A DNA stretch of 55,805 nt from JBGSKY01 sp041740995 (GCA_041740995.1 JBGSKY010000328.1:1-55805); one strand, 5' to 3'. Shown: positions 22,880-31,690, counted from the stretch's first letter. Notes: generated from the letters alone by a model not told the origin. Translations and numbers: made by a program.

Positions 22880-24304
22880 TCAGCTACTCATAGCCGGTTG
22901 TGATTTCACACTCGGCAATCCAGCGTTTTTCCAAGCGGCGTAACCACCTGATAAGTTCACCACGTCATTGAATCCGGCAGCTTGTAGAACGCTGACTGCG
23001 ATCGAAGAGCGCGCGCCACCTTGGCAGTGAATCACCAGCTTTTCATCACGCTCTAAACCGTCGAGATTGTTAGGCAGACGACCCAAGAATCGATGTTCAG
23101 CTCCTTCGATGTGTCCCTCGTTCCACTCGTCATTCGAGCGCACGTCCAGCAGTTTCGCCTTGCCCGACTTGATCGAAGCCAACAGCTCTTTGGGCGTTCC
23201 AACTGCATAGCTTTCAGTCGCTTTCCCGGAAGACTTAACCGCGCTTGCATCGAACGCACCTTCGATTTGCTCAACTCCGATCTTGTGCAGAACGCGAGCG
23301 GCCTCTTCCAATTGTGTTGGTTCGCAGATCAAGTAAGTGGGGCGGTCGTAGTCGACCAGCCAACCAGCCCAAGATGCGAGCATTCCGATTGGAATATTGA
23401 TCGTGCCTGGAACGTGACCTTTGGCGTATTCTTCCGAAGGAGTTAAATCGACAACGGTTCCTGATTCCAATGCAGCGGTTAAACCCGATACGCCAAGCAT
23501 TTCGTGATGATGGTTCGCACCGAGAACTCTTGGCCCTTCCTTGTTGACTCGCTTCATCACGGCAAAGTACTTTGGTGCTTCAGGTTGATCAGCCAAGATG
23601 TAATGCACGAACTCTTCTTCGTCGGTGAACTGCAGGGCTGGGTTGAATAGTTTCTCGTAACCAACGGTTGAAGACGGAATTGCACCGAGCCCTTTACCGC
23701 ACGCACTGCCGGCTCCGTGAGCTGGCCAGACTTGTAAGAAATCAGGCAGCGATTTGAAACGCTCAGCTGACTTGAACAGACCTCGCGCACCTGGTTCTGC
23801 GGTGTCAGCAAGTCCAGCGGCTTCCTCGAGCAAGTCGGGACGTCCGATAGAACCCACGAAGACAAAGTCCCCAGTGAAGATTCCCATTGGCTCGTCAGCC
23901 CCGCCACCTTGATCCGTCAGCACAAACGAGATGCTTTCGGGTGTATGACCCGGCGTATGCATCACGTCGAATCGAATCTTACCGATCATGAAGTGATCGC
24001 CGTCGTGCATCAATTGATGCTTGTACGGTTCTAAGTATTCGTACTTCCAGTCGGCTGGTCCTTCATCCGAAACATACAATTGCGCATCAATGCGATTCGC
24101 CAATTCACGAGCACCCGAAACATAATCGGCGTGAATGTGTGTTTCAGCCACAGCGACGATCTGAAGGCCTTCCTTCTTTGCCATCGCTAAATACTGCTCG
24201 ATATCGCGACCTGGATCGACGATAACCGCTTCACTAGCTCGCTGACATCCAACCATGTAAGAAGCATGCGCGAGTTTTTCGTCGTAGAAATATTTGAGTA
24301 ACAT
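22880..24304 (-). CDS. MBL-fold persulfide dioxygenase-like protein with two rhodanese domains
   Basis: This is a 474-residue cytoplasmic protein. The N-terminal metallo-beta-lactamase fold has the ETHIHADYVSGA metal motif (Tyr in place of the second His of HxHxDH, as seen in this subgroup), HTPGHTPES and GDFVFVGSIGRPDL, like ETHE1-type persulfide dioxygenases. Two rhodanese domains follow. The first (~270-360) has no clear active Cys loop; the second (~375-470) has CQGGARS with the catalytic Cys. Its likely role is oxidation of glutathione persulfide or a similar persulfide during sulfide detoxification. The gene is 21 bp behind the TauE/SafE gene. Confidence 0.85.
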   Translation of the reverse strand: MLLKYFYDEKLAHASYMVGCQRASEAVIVDPGRDIEQYLAMAKKEGLQIVAVAETHIHADYVSGARELANRIDAQLYVSDEGPADWKYEYLEPYKHQLMHDGDHFMIGKIRFDVMHTPGHTPESISFVLTDQGGGADEPMGIFTGDFVFVGSIGRPDLLEEAAGLADTAEPGARGLFKSAERFKSLPDFLQVWPAHGAGSACGKGLGAIPSSTVGYEKLFNPALQFTDEEEFVHYILADQPEAPKYFAVMKRVNKEGPRVLGANHHHEMLGVSGLTAALESGTVVDLTPSEEYAKGHVPGTINIPIGMLASWAGWLVDYDRPTYLICEPTQLEEAARVLHKIGVEQIEGAFDASAVKSSGKATESYAVGTPKELLASIKSGKAKLLDVRSNDEWNEGHIEGAEHRFLGRLPNNLDGLERDEKLVIHCQGGARSSIAVSVLQAAGFNDVVNLSGGYAAWKNAGLPSVKSQPAMSS

Positions 24305-24325
24305 TTTTGATTCTCCTAATTTGAC

Positions 24326-25189
24326 TTACTGATTCGTTGAAAGAACAACTGATTTGAAAATTACAAAAGCGGCTACAAGAACGATCGCTATCGAGAAAGT
24401 TTTTTGCAGCATTGGACCTTTGAGTCGTTTAGCGACGATGCCGCCAAACCACATGCCGACGAATCCTCCGACCATGAACAGCAAAGTTGTATCGATCGGT
24501 AATTCGTTTCCGCTGGCAAGCTGTGAAGCGACACCGCTGATACTGATCAGGACTATCACAAACAGCGACGTGCCGACTGCTTGATGAATAGCCATGCCAC
24601 TAAATAACACCAACGCTGGAACAATCACAAAGCCACCGCCGACTCCAAACATGCCTGACAGCACTCCGGTTATCAGCCCAACGAAGGCCAGCAACCGAGC
24701 GCACTTCGAGGTTAAACGCAACTTGCCATCGGAGTCGCGTTGACAAGCACTTCGATCTGTTCCGTTTTCGCTTTCGGTCGAGCAAACGCCACTAGCGATC
24801 TCTGGATTGCGAGACTTGGCCCACATCCGTTGGGCGACTACCAGCATCAAGATCGCGAACAGTACCAGTAACACTTTCTCAGGCACGAGTTTTGAGAGGT
24901 ACGAACCAATCGGTGCACCTAACATTCCCGCAACTGCGAACAGAATTCCCGTTCGCAATTCAACTTCCCCTCGAACCAGTCGTGGTACCGCGCCGAACAA
25001 AGCTGTTCCACCGACCGACGCCAGTGAAATTCCGACAGCCTCGCGCGGAGCAACCGCCAAGCCGTATACCAGCAATGGAACTGCGAAGATTCCGCCTCCA
25101 CCGCCAGTTAGGCCCAGCGCGAAACCCACAATACTGCCGAACAGGATCGCTAGACCGAACATGACCCGCTGTCCTTGCATTGGTTCCAC
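24326..25189 (-). CDS. TauE/SafE-family sulfite/sulfur-compound exporter
   Basis: This is a 287-residue polytopic membrane protein with about eight hydrophobic segments and the family glycine-rich motifs near both halves: GLTGGGGGIFAVPLLVYG (~25-42) and GVLSGMFGVGGGFVIVPALV. The halves are separated by a hydrophilic loop rich in charged residues. It would move sulfite or another sulfur oxyanion made by the MBL-rhodanese enzyme out of the cell. Its start lies inside the 3' end of the rhodanese-DUF2892 gene (40-nt overlap), so expression is linked. Confidence 0.88.
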   Translation of the reverse strand: MEPMQGQRVMFGLAILFGSIVGFALGLTGGGGGIFAVPLLVYGLAVAPREAVGISLASVGGTALFGAVPRLVRGEVELRTGILFAVAGMLGAPIGSYLSKLVPEKVLLVLFAILMLVVAQRMWAKSRNPEIASGVCSTESENGTDRSACQRDSDGKLRLTSKCARLLAFVGLITGVLSGMFGVGGGFVIVPALVLFSGMAIHQAVGTSLFVIVLISISGVASQLASGNELPIDTTLLFMVGGFVGMWFGGIVAKRLKGPMLQKTFSIAIVLVAAFVIFKSVVLSTNQ

Positions 25190-25698
25190 GGCATCTTCGC
25201 AAGCATCATCCCCATCCCGCAGGTGTCCGTAATTCCAGCGAAGGTGAGTCCCGCACCAATGAACGCCGGTATGCCAGCGTAGTAAACATTGCCGGTGAAG
25301 ATTGCAGCGAGCGAACCGATCAAACCAATCGACCCTGCGGCAATTCTTACTTGGCGCTCAAGCGAGACACCTTTCTTGCCACGCACTACTGGCAGACCTG
25401 CGTCCAACCAAGCAGTCGTTCCGCCTTCGACGTTGACGACGTTGTCGTAGCCCGCGTCCAGGAACTTCTGCACGGCTTTGCTAGAACGATTCCCGCTCTT
25501 GCAGATCACGTACAGCGGCTGCCCTGATCTACCGTTACGCGATCCGGCGATCTTCTCTGGATCTAACGAATCAAGCGGAAAATTTTTCGTTCCGGAAGCG
25601 TGAACTTCTCGGTACTCCGTCGGCATTCGCACGTCGATAAAGTCAACACTCTCATTTTTCTGCTTTGCGGCCAACTGCTTTACATCAATCGTTTGCAT
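25150..25698 (-). CDS. Rhodanese domain protein with DUF2892 membrane tail
   Basis: The 182-residue protein has an N-terminal rhodanese domain (~1-105) with the active-site loop CKSGNRS, and a C-terminal DUF2892-like membrane hairpin (GLIGSLAAIFTGNVYYAGIPAFIGAGLTFAG-type segments, ~120-165) ending with CGMGMMLAKMPWNQ. The rhodanese part is thus tethered to the inner face of the membrane and can pass sulfane sulfur to a partner. It is the first gene downstream of an ArsR-type operator at 25731-25754. Confidence 0.88.
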   Translation of the reverse strand: MQTIDVKQLAAKQKNESVDFIDVRMPTEYREVHASGTKNFPLDSLDPEKIAGSRNGRSGQPLYVICKSGNRSSKAVQKFLDAGYDNVVNVEGGTTAWLDAGLPVVRGKKGVSLERQVRIAAGSIGLIGSLAAIFTGNVYYAGIPAFIGAGLTFAGITDTCGMGMMLAKMPWNQCKDSGSCSV

Positions 25699-25730
25699 TT
25701 CTAAATCCTCTTTGTTAGATCATTATCTCA

Positions 25731-25754
25731 ACATATCGTTAGGTGACGATGTGT
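25731..25754. promoter_or_regulatory. ArsR operator candidate A, upstream of the rhodanese gene
   Basis: Half-sites ACATATCG and CGATGTGT flank an 8-bp spacer containing AGGT. The site lies 33-56 bp upstream of the rhodanese-DUF2892 start. Its layout, spacer length and central AGGT are shared with the site at 26159-26182, so both are probably bound by the ArsR-type regulator encoded between them. Confidence 0.7.
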
Positions 25755-25790
25755 TGCGCGAAAAAAACTGCTCTCAAATCTGAAGTTCAA

Positions 25791-26132
25791 TCAACGATAC
25801 TTCGCTCCACACGGCAGAAAACGTCCCTCAATGCAAGCCATCAGCTTCTCAAGATGTGGCTCGGCAACTGTGTAGTAAACGTTGCGTCCTTCGCGCTCGC
25901 TGGCTAAAAATCCACAGCGCTGCAAAAGTCGCAAATGTTCCGACCCAACGTTATCTGGAATACCGCAGTCAGCTGCCAGTTCCCCAACCGTGTACCGTCC
26001 ATGAAGCAGCATTTGCACAATCCGCAGACGCACCGGATGAGCGAGTGTCTTTAGACATTCGGCAGCCTCAGCGAAGTCTTCTACTGTGCCAGGCGGTTTG
26101 TCGGGTTTCGATTTAGGGTTTTTTGCTGCCAT
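25791..26132 (-). CDS. ArsR/SmtB-family transcriptional repressor, probable sulfur sensor
   Basis: This 113-residue winged-helix regulator has LKTLAHPVRLRIVQMLL, the recognition helix GIPDNVGSEHLRLLQRCGFL (~60-79) and the wing EREGRNVYYTV. Cys residues occur at AECLK, ADCGIP, QRCGFL, MACIEGR and LPCGAKYR; a pair could sense persulfides or metals by disulfide or metal binding. It lies between two near-identical palindromes, which suggests it controls itself and the sulfur operon downstream (rhodanese, TauE, MBL). The sensor type cannot be decided from sequence alone. Confidence 0.85.
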   Translation of the reverse strand: MAAKNPKSKPDKPPGTVEDFAEAAECLKTLAHPVRLRIVQMLLHGRYTVGELAADCGIPDNVGSEHLRLLQRCGFLASEREGRNVYYTVAEPHLEKLMACIEGRFLPCGAKYR

Positions 26133-26158
26133 GATTTCTCCAATTACCGGTTAGATCA

Positions 26159-26182
26159 ATATATCGACAGGTCGCGATATGT
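26159..26182. promoter_or_regulatory. ArsR operator candidate B, upstream of the regulator gene
   Basis: Half-sites ATATATCG and CGATATGT flank an 8-bp spacer containing AGGT. The site is 27 bp upstream of the ArsR start, matching the site at 25731-25754 in length and in 12 of 16 or more half-site bases. This fits autoregulation. Confidence 0.7.
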
Positions 26183-26301
26183 CAACTAGTGTATTTCCCG
26201 ACAATTGAGGAGTTTCGCAAATTCTCTTTAGGCTACCTCTTCGTGAAAAAAGCAATATCGCCGCGCTTGGCTCGCTTCCAAATTGAAGGTCACAGCCACC
26301 T

Positions 26302-26757
26302 TCATTCGCCAGGCATCATGGCTTGCAGGCTTTCGGATTCTTGGTCTTCATGTAGCTCTAAGCGACAAATGAGCAAATCAAACTCTTCCATCGCCGCTTG
26401 CCACGATTGGAACGGCGGTTCGAGTTGATTTAGACGCCTGCAGTAGTCATCCAAATCCGCTAACAAGCAATTGTGATCTCGCGTTGACTGCCTTCGCATT
26501 GCGGCGATCTCTGGCGAATCTTTTGAATAATTCTTGGCCAATTCGTCCAGCATTTTGTCTTCATCATCGAAGTGTTCTACCAACATAGCGCGAAACGGTT
26601 GTAGTCGTGTTCCAGTTTCGCCAAAGTGGGGAATTCCACGCTGTTCAACTTTTCGCATCCAAGCCTGCAATTCGCTCGCGGCTTTTTCAAGCGAACGGTC
26701 TTCCGAAAACCAGCGTTTTAAAAATTGGGCGGCCAATGCCAATGTCTGAGTTGCCAT
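26302..26757 (-). CDS. Haemerythrin-like (HHE) domain protein
   Basis: This is a 151-residue helical protein with haemerythrin-type ligands: HFGETG, EHFDDEDKML, RDHNCLLADLDDY and RLELHEDQES. A di-iron site binding O2 or NO is expected from the family. It is in the cytoplasm (no signal peptide) and upstream of the ArsR-controlled sulfur operon, separated by 169 bp containing operator B, so it is probably a separate transcription unit. Confidence 0.8.
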   Translation of the reverse strand: MATQTLALAAQFLKRWFSEDRSLEKAASELQAWMRKVEQRGIPHFGETGTRLQPFRAMLVEHFDDEDKMLDELAKNYSKDSPEIAAMRRQSTRDHNCLLADLDDYCRRLNQLEPPFQSWQAAMEEFDLLICRLELHEDQESESLQAMMPGE

Positions 26758-27131
26758 TTTTGTTTTACTGATTCTGATTCGGACTTTATTGGTCTGCAGG
26801 GCTCACCGTCCCAACAGCTAAGGCGATTTCTCAAGCAGGTATATTTATCATTTTGGTCCCGAGAAAACGGGGAGACCATCGAGCAGCCGACCAAATCCAG
26901 ATGGCGGCTTTCACCATCCTGAAGTTTCATCATTGATTTGGCTCAGCGAAGTCCAATTCCAAAACCGAAGCCGGCGTCGTGGTGAAATCCACCACTTCAT
27001 TCCCTTCATTCACTCGATGACGATGCAACACGCTCAAGCATAGAACTGAGTCATCAATCCTAGTGAGTTGCCGGTGCTTGATGTGCAAGCTGTCTAAAAC
27101 AACGCAACTCTCAAACTCTTTTGAAAAGATT
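26758..27131. other. Divergent intergenic region
   Basis: About 370 bp lie between the haemerythrin gene (leftward) and the Gly/Tyr-rich gene (rightward) and should carry both promoters. No riboswitch or palindrome was recognised. Short ORFs on both strands lack coding signs. Confidence 0.4.
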
Positions 27132-27503
27132 ATGAAGATGAAAACAAAACTATTGTTAGTTGCTGCGATCGCCGCGACATCGAGTCTGTTCTTGGACGCA
27201 AGTGAAGCTCAAGCCAGGGGACGTGGAAATTGCAGTCAAGGCTACAGCAACTATCGCCCAGCGACACAGTTTTACGGCTATCCCTCAAACCAAACCTATG
27301 GTTATGCCAACAGAATGTACGGCTCTCAAGGATACGCTCCTTACGGTGGGTACACAGCGGGCTACGGAAACTATGGCTATCGTGGCGGCAGCAGCTACAT
27401 GGGCGGTTATGGTTATCCTTCACGTGGTGGTCTGAGCATTGGCATTGGAACAGGTAGCTTCGGCAACCAAGGTTTCGGGGGATACCGCGGCTATGGATTC
27501 TAG
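27132..27503 (+). CDS. Small secreted Gly/Tyr-rich protein
   Basis: I chose the ATG at 27132 (preceded by GAAAAGA) because it opens a signal peptide, MKMKTKLLLVAAIAATSSLF, ending near EAQA. The ~100-residue mature part is dominated by Gly, Tyr and Ser (YGYPSNQTYGYANRMYG, GYGNYGYRGGSSYMGGYGY), a low-complexity composition typical of extracellular matrix or coat proteins. No family was recognised. The function is unknown; a structural role at the cell surface is a guess. Confidence 0.65.
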   Translation: MKMKTKLLLVAAIAATSSLFLDASEAQARGRGNCSQGYSNYRPATQFYGYPSNQTYGYANRMYGSQGYAPYGGYTAGYGNYGYRGGSSYMGGYGYPSRGGLSIGIGTGSFGNQGFGGYRGYGF

Positions 27504-27899
27504 AACTCAGTCGTTGGACAATTCCAAGGCAGTTTTGAAAACTCGTCGCATCAACTTTCCAGTTGGTGTGACAAGTTTCAGCCTCTTTTTGGGAGTCGCT
27601 TCAACCATCAGCGATTCGATGACTTCTGGAGCAAATGAACTATAGACCAATTTGCTTCAAAACATTTGCAAGGTCCAATCAAACTGAGCGTTCGGTGTGG
27701 CTAGCGTTTGGCTTGGCGGCGGCGGAGTGGGCGGCGGGCTTTGGTTTTGGCGGCGCGGCCTGCAGACTGAAGAGAAAGATTCACACTTACGGCAGCGAGC
27801 AAGGCAATTCAATGAAGACGCCAGCTGGCAATCTAAGCGTGGCCACGCTAGATGAAACGAGTTGCTGGACAGGCATGGCGACAAACTTGGCTGCAGTCG
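27504..27899. other. Non-coding or degraded region downstream of the Gly/Tyr-rich gene
   Basis: Short frames on both strands have no consistent similarity. It may include further decayed Rhs material continuing from 27900-28084 on the minus strand. Confidence 0.35.
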
Positions 27900-28084
27900 G
27901 GATTGCAGCGAGCGTTTGACAACCGCCCCGTCTGGATAATTCAACTGAGTCAGCTCGCTACGGCGATGGTAATCGATCGTGGTCGTGTAAGTCTGACCAG
28001 AAATCATCAAACCTTTTGTTTTTTTCGACCAGCAGTATCGTAAGTAATGGGCAGCAACGCGTCAATTTCGGTTGACCCAAACAT
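27900..28084 (-). pseudogene. Rhs/YD-repeat protein remnant
   Basis: On the minus strand from 28084, one frame reads GSTEIDALLPITYDTAGRKK and then hits two TGA codons. The next frame continues with SGQTYTTTIDYHRRSELTQ followed by LNYPDGAVVKRS. These are two typical YD/Rhs units (YDTAGRK and DY-x-R-x-x-L-x-x-L-x-YPDG) joined by a frameshift. It is a short, decayed piece of a large Rhs-type protein. Downstream the similarity fades. It links this locus to the same class of proteins as the toxin array at the left end. Confidence 0.6.
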
Positions 28085-28229
28085 CAATGAGGCCGTTCCG
28101 TTCGTTTTCTTCAGTGGTCGAACGGAACTAATGTCAATCCAGACCGACCGGAGTGTTCTTAACAGCCTGATGGGATATTCGCTCGACCAAAATTATTGAA
28201 ATTGCTTGAAGTTCGATTCTTCAGAATCT

Positions 28230-29138
28230 TCAGCGCTGGAACCAAAAGCCGAAGCGCTGTTCGCCAAGCTGGAATTGTGTGTCGGGGGTTAGTTCGACTT
28301 CGCGGACGCGGAACCAGATTCCGTTTTGTGAGTTGTTGTCGCGCACAATCCAAGTGCCGTCGACGTTTTTGGTGAACGTGGCGTGAATTGGGTCGAGAAA
28401 CGGGTCGGCGGCCGCGCAAGAAATTTGGTTCTTGACTTGGCTGCCGATCGATTCAACTGGCGAATTGAACGGCCAAGTTTCGCCCTCGCTGCGGGTCACA
28501 TGCAGCAACGACGCGTTAGGCGGTATAAATTGGAATCGATAACGCTCGCGACCGATGAACAATTCGTCGCGGTGCTTCAAAAGTGTGAAAGGCAGTCTGA
28601 TAAACGTCCCGTTCGTGCTGTTTGCATCAAGCAGATACCAACGGACGACGTTGCCGATCTGACGGCGTTGAATTTCCGCGTGGCGACCAGACATCCAAAC
28701 GTCGTGAGCGACTACCAAGTCGCCCTCGCGCCGTCCAATTTGAAAGCGCGGTGTCATCATTGGGTAGCCGGTGAAATTGAGTTCGCCGTCGTGAAAGAGC
28801 TTCAGAATCGCCATCGGCGGTCGTACCGAAGGCCGATAAATCGGAACCCTTGGTTTGGAAGATGCGGCTGGCGGTTCATCGGAAAAATCCGCTGCGTAGG
28901 TCGATGCAATCGAGGCAGTGTCCTGCGGATTTGGTTTTGCCCCCAGCTCGAAATCCGCATTATTCGTATTTGGCGTTGGAATTTTGTCAGGCTGAGCATT
29001 GCGAGCTAAATTGTCAACGATCTTCGAAACGGATTCACTCTGTTCGGCGTGCGGTATATCTTGGCCGGAAAGCATCGGTTCAGGAGCCATTGTGCCGTGG
29101 GTCGCTGGCTGCTTGATCTTTGGTTTCTTCATCTGCAT
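28230..29138 (-). CDS. Protein with two FHA domains
   Basis: The 302-residue protein has a disordered N-terminal ~110 residues (Pro/Gln/Ala-rich) and then two forkhead-associated domains. The first (~120-205) has GRREGDLV, MSGRHAEI and DANSTNGTF, the phosphothreonine-binding pattern. The second (~215-300) has DPIHATF and DNNSQNGIWF but lacks the GR-x-S core and is probably degenerate. FHA proteins are readers of Ser/Thr kinase phosphorylation, and planctomycetes have many such kinases, one of which is at 53620 here. No signal peptide. The target is unknown. Confidence 0.85.
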   Translation of the reverse strand: MQMKKPKIKQPATHGTMAPEPMLSGQDIPHAEQSESVSKIVDNLARNAQPDKIPTPNTNNADFELGAKPNPQDTASIASTYAADFSDEPPAASSKPRVPIYRPSVRPPMAILKLFHDGELNFTGYPMMTPRFQIGRREGDLVVAHDVWMSGRHAEIQRRQIGNVVRWYLLDANSTNGTFIRLPFTLLKHRDELFIGRERYRFQFIPPNASLLHVTRSEGETWPFNSPVESIGSQVKNQISCAAADPFLDPIHATFTKNVDGTWIVRDNNSQNGIWFRVREVELTPDTQFQLGEQRFGFWFQR

Positions 29139-29412
29139 ATTGAAAGCTTCGGCAAAAACGCACTCTCAGCCGCAAGTGGCTAGTGAACTGACCCTACGCC
29201 GACCGAGCGAATTTCCAATCGCCAGCCGGATGTGACCGTGTCATCTTGGGTATGCCCAATCTGATCGATCTTATTCGTTCGCAAGCAAATGTCACGTATT
29301 CAAGTGCGAAGGAAGTTTGTAAACAGTAATTAGGCTATCTCAGCGCCGCACTTTCCGTTGATTCGTCTTAATCTCAAAGCTGGCCAATTTGATTCGTGGA
29401 AAAGGCAGTATC

Positions 29413-29760
29413 GTGTATCAAGTAATTGCAGTCGTCGTTATTCTACTCACGATCTCTAACATTTTCATGACTTTTGCTTGGTATGGTCATCTCAAGGATC
29501 TAGCGACCAGCCCCTGGTATATCGCGGTACTGGTTAGTTGGGCGATCGCTTTTTTTGAATATTTAGTGCAAGTTCCGGCAAATCGGTTCGGCAATGCCAA
29601 CCACCTAGAACTCGGTCAGCTCAAGATTTTGCAAGAGGTGGTGACTCTCGCGGTGTTCGTTCCGTTTGCCATTTTCTATATGAATCGGCCATTATCATTA
29701 AATTTTCTGTGGGCCGGGCTGTGCATGTGCGGGGCAGTCTACTTCGTTTTTAAAAGCTAA
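29413..29760 (+). CDS. DUF486-family membrane protein
   Basis: This is a ~115-residue protein with four hydrophobic segments and the DUF486 signature SNIFMTFAWYGHLK and WAIAFFEYLVQVPANR, then LKILQEVVTL and WAGLCMCGAVYFVF. I chose GTG at 29413 (AAGG seven bases before) because family members begin just before this point; a TTG at 29389 is the alternative. It resembles small multidrug-resistance/DMT folds, but the substrate is unknown. It is a single gene, followed by a perfect hairpin. Confidence 0.85.
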   Translation: MYQVIAVVVILLTISNIFMTFAWYGHLKDLATSPWYIAVLVSWAIAFFEYLVQVPANRFGNANHLELGQLKILQEVVTLAVFVPFAIFYMNRPLSLNFLWAGLCMCGAVYFVFKS

Positions 29761-29811
29761 AAATCGATCGCGGCTTAAAATTCAGTGACCCAAAAGTCGC
29801 GGCTATCGTCA

Positions 29812-29829
29812 GCCAGGACCTGTCCTGGC
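29812..29829 (+). terminator. Palindromic hairpin after the DUF486 gene
   Basis: GCCAGGAC (29812-29819) and GTCCTGGC (29822-29829) form a perfect 8-bp stem about 50 bp after the stop. No U-run follows, so the terminator role is uncertain. Confidence 0.4.
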
Positions 29830-30179
29830 GTTCGGACGCAGCTTTTGAGAGGGTTAAATCCTCATGTTTTTAATAAATCTACGTAATCTTTGATTGATGT
29901 TTGCATTGTTTGCCGGTCAATTATACTGGAGCGGGTTGTGGATTGGTGTCGTGAATTGCTGTCAGCTCTCTTCGATCTGTTGACCATCGCGAGAGTATTT
30001 TTTGGCCGTTTCAGCTATTTACGCCAATTCCTTGCCAAAAAATATCGGTTCGTCGCCCTGCACTTTCGGTTGATGCCGTTTCGGGCGGCAGAACTCTGAA
30101 TAACTCCAAAAACGTCCATCAACACAGTTCCAGCAGGCCATACCAAGCCTGTTTCGTAACCCCTTCGGAAAAGACAAAT
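29830..30179. other. Upstream region of metF, no gene seen
   Basis: About 350 bp lie before metF. A TATACT at 29922-29927 could be a -10 element but no well-spaced -35 was found. I looked for a SAM or SAH riboswitch-like fold before metF and saw none. Confidence 0.35.
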
Positions 30180-31052
30180 ATGAGCCTGAAACAGTATTTT
30201 GACGGGACACATCGAGGGCTATCGTTCGAATTATTCCCGCCAAAAACCGACGAAGGCGTAGTGAATTTGCTTGATACGGTCGGAGAGCTGATGAAGTACC
30301 AGCCCGATTTTTTCACCTGCACCTACGGCGCCGGCGGTTCGACTCAGGACCGGACGCTGCAAGTCATCCGGCAAGTCATCGAGCAGACTGGCAAACCGGT
30401 CGCGTCCCACCTGACTTGTGTCGGATCGACCGTTGAAGAGTTGTGCGGATATCTTGATCGTGCACGACAAGCGGGCGTCGAGCACATTGTCGCTCTTCGA
30501 GGCGATCCGCCCAAGGGCGAAACCGAATTCCAGATGACCGACGGCGGGCTTCGATACGCTAACGAACTTGTGGAGCTGATCCGTCGCGAGCACAGCGACA
30601 TGGGAATCGCGGTCGCTGGATATCCTGAAGTCCATCAAGAAGCCGTTGATGCCAAAACAGATTTGCAAAACCTCAAACGCAAAGTCGATGCAGGCGCGGA
30701 CATCATTGTGACTCAACTGTTTTACGAAAACGACGATTACTTCCGATTCACCGACGCTTGCCAAGCGATCGGAATCGATGTCCCGATTGTCCCTGGAATC
30801 ATGCCAGTCACTAATCTGTCGCAGATTCGCCGGATTACCTCGATGTGTAAGGCTGGTTTGCCGCAGCGATTTACCGACCGCTTATCCGAACAAGAATCGC
30901 CAGAATGGCAATTTTCGGTCGGCGTCGATTTCGCACGCGAGCAAGTTCGCCAATTGATCGATGCCGGTGCGCCTGGCGTCCACTTTTACGTGCTGAACAA
31001 GTCGCAGGCAACCGGCGCGGTGCTCGACGCTCTGGATATGATTGGCGCCTAA
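30180..31052 (+). CDS. metF: Methylenetetrahydrofolate reductase
   Basis: This is a 290-residue TIM-barrel flavoenzyme reducing 5,10-methylene-THF to 5-methyl-THF for methionine synthesis. Visible signatures are SFELFPPKTDEG near the N-terminus, FTCTYGAGGSTQDRT, ALRGDPP, YPEVHQEA, DAGADIIVTQLFY, VPIVPGIMPV and the C-terminal APGVHFYVLNKS. Length and motifs fit the bacterial family. The start is supported by GGAAAAGA upstream. It is followed by mog after 8 bp. Confidence 0.96.
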   Translation: MSLKQYFDGTHRGLSFELFPPKTDEGVVNLLDTVGELMKYQPDFFTCTYGAGGSTQDRTLQVIRQVIEQTGKPVASHLTCVGSTVEELCGYLDRARQAGVEHIVALRGDPPKGETEFQMTDGGLRYANELVELIRREHSDMGIAVAGYPEVHQEAVDAKTDLQNLKRKVDAGADIIVTQLFYENDDYFRFTDACQAIGIDVPIVPGIMPVTNLSQIRRITSMCKAGLPQRFTDRLSEQESPEWQFSVGVDFAREQVRQLIDAGAPGVHFYVLNKSQATGAVLDALDMIGA

Positions 31053-31060
31053 CGGAAGTC

Positions 31061-31555
31061 ATGGCAATCAAGTTCGGCGTTTTGACGCTTTCTGACCGAG
31101 CTAGTGCAGGTGTTTATCCTGACTTAAGCGGGCCAGCCATTCGCAGATACTTTGAAGCTGTTTTTTCTGACGAAATCGAGTTTGTTTGTCGGATCGTCCC
31201 AGACGACCGCGTTCAGATCGAGAGCGAGCTTCGAAATCTGTGCGATATCGAGCTTTGTTCGATGGTTACAACAACAGGCGGTACTGGCCCTGCCCCGCGT
31301 GACGTTACTCCCGAAGCGACCGAGGCGGTTTGTGACAAGATGCTACCGGGCTTTGGCGAAGCGATGCGAGCCAAATCGCTGCTGACTGTTCCGACAGCAA
31401 TTCTCTCGCGGCAGACGGCTGGATATCGAAATCAAAGCTTGATTATTAATCTGCCTGGAAAGCCGATCGCGATCGCCGAATGCCTTGACGCAGTGATTGG
31501 TGGAATTCCATACTGCATCGAATTGCTCGGTGGCCCGAAGCTGCATCGACGGTAG
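31061..31555 (+). CDS. mog: Molybdopterin adenylyltransferase (MogA/MoaB family)
   Basis: I chose the ATG at 31061, 8 bp after metF; the longer open frame overlaps metF and adds non-homologous sequence. The 164-residue protein has GVLTLSDRASAGVYPD at the start, the MPT-binding TTGGTGPAPRDVTPEAT (~69-85), PGFGEAMRAKS and the closing LIINLPGKPIAIAECLDAV. It activates molybdopterin by adenylylation in molybdenum-cofactor synthesis. Its pairing with metF has no obvious metabolic logic. Confidence 0.93.
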   Translation: MAIKFGVLTLSDRASAGVYPDLSGPAIRRYFEAVFSDEIEFVCRIVPDDRVQIESELRNLCDIELCSMVTTTGGTGPAPRDVTPEATEAVCDKMLPGFGEAMRAKSLLTVPTAILSRQTAGYRNQSLIINLPGKPIAIAECLDAVIGGIPYCIELLGGPKLHRR

Positions 31556-31648
31556 CGAAACTCGTGAAGAGTTTCGGTCGGCCATGCCGAGCAAACGTTG
31601 CGACACATGTTAGTGCGGGCTGCCGAAAGTCTTGGCGACTTTCGCTAC
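31552..31648. repeat. Paired-hairpin intergenic repeat
   Basis: The outer inverted repeat GTAGCGAAA (31552-31560) pairs with TTTCGCTAC (31640-31648). Inside are two perfect hairpins: CGAAACTC with GAGTTTCG (31556-31576), and CGAAAGTC with GACTTTCG (31624-31644). The left end overlaps the mog stop codon. The same architecture occurs at 48062-48127. It lies between convergent genes and may terminate both. Confidence 0.65.
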
Positions 31649-31690
31649 GTTTGACGAGTCGCTTCGCTTGCAACTTTTCGCGGTCAACTT

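Noticed and set aside
27160..27480. CRISPR-like or tandem repeat array
   Set aside because: The repetition is Gly/Tyr codon bias in a low-complexity protein, not regular repeats with spacers.
29830..30179. SAM/SAH riboswitch before metF
   Set aside because: No conserved helical core or expression platform could be drawn by eye.
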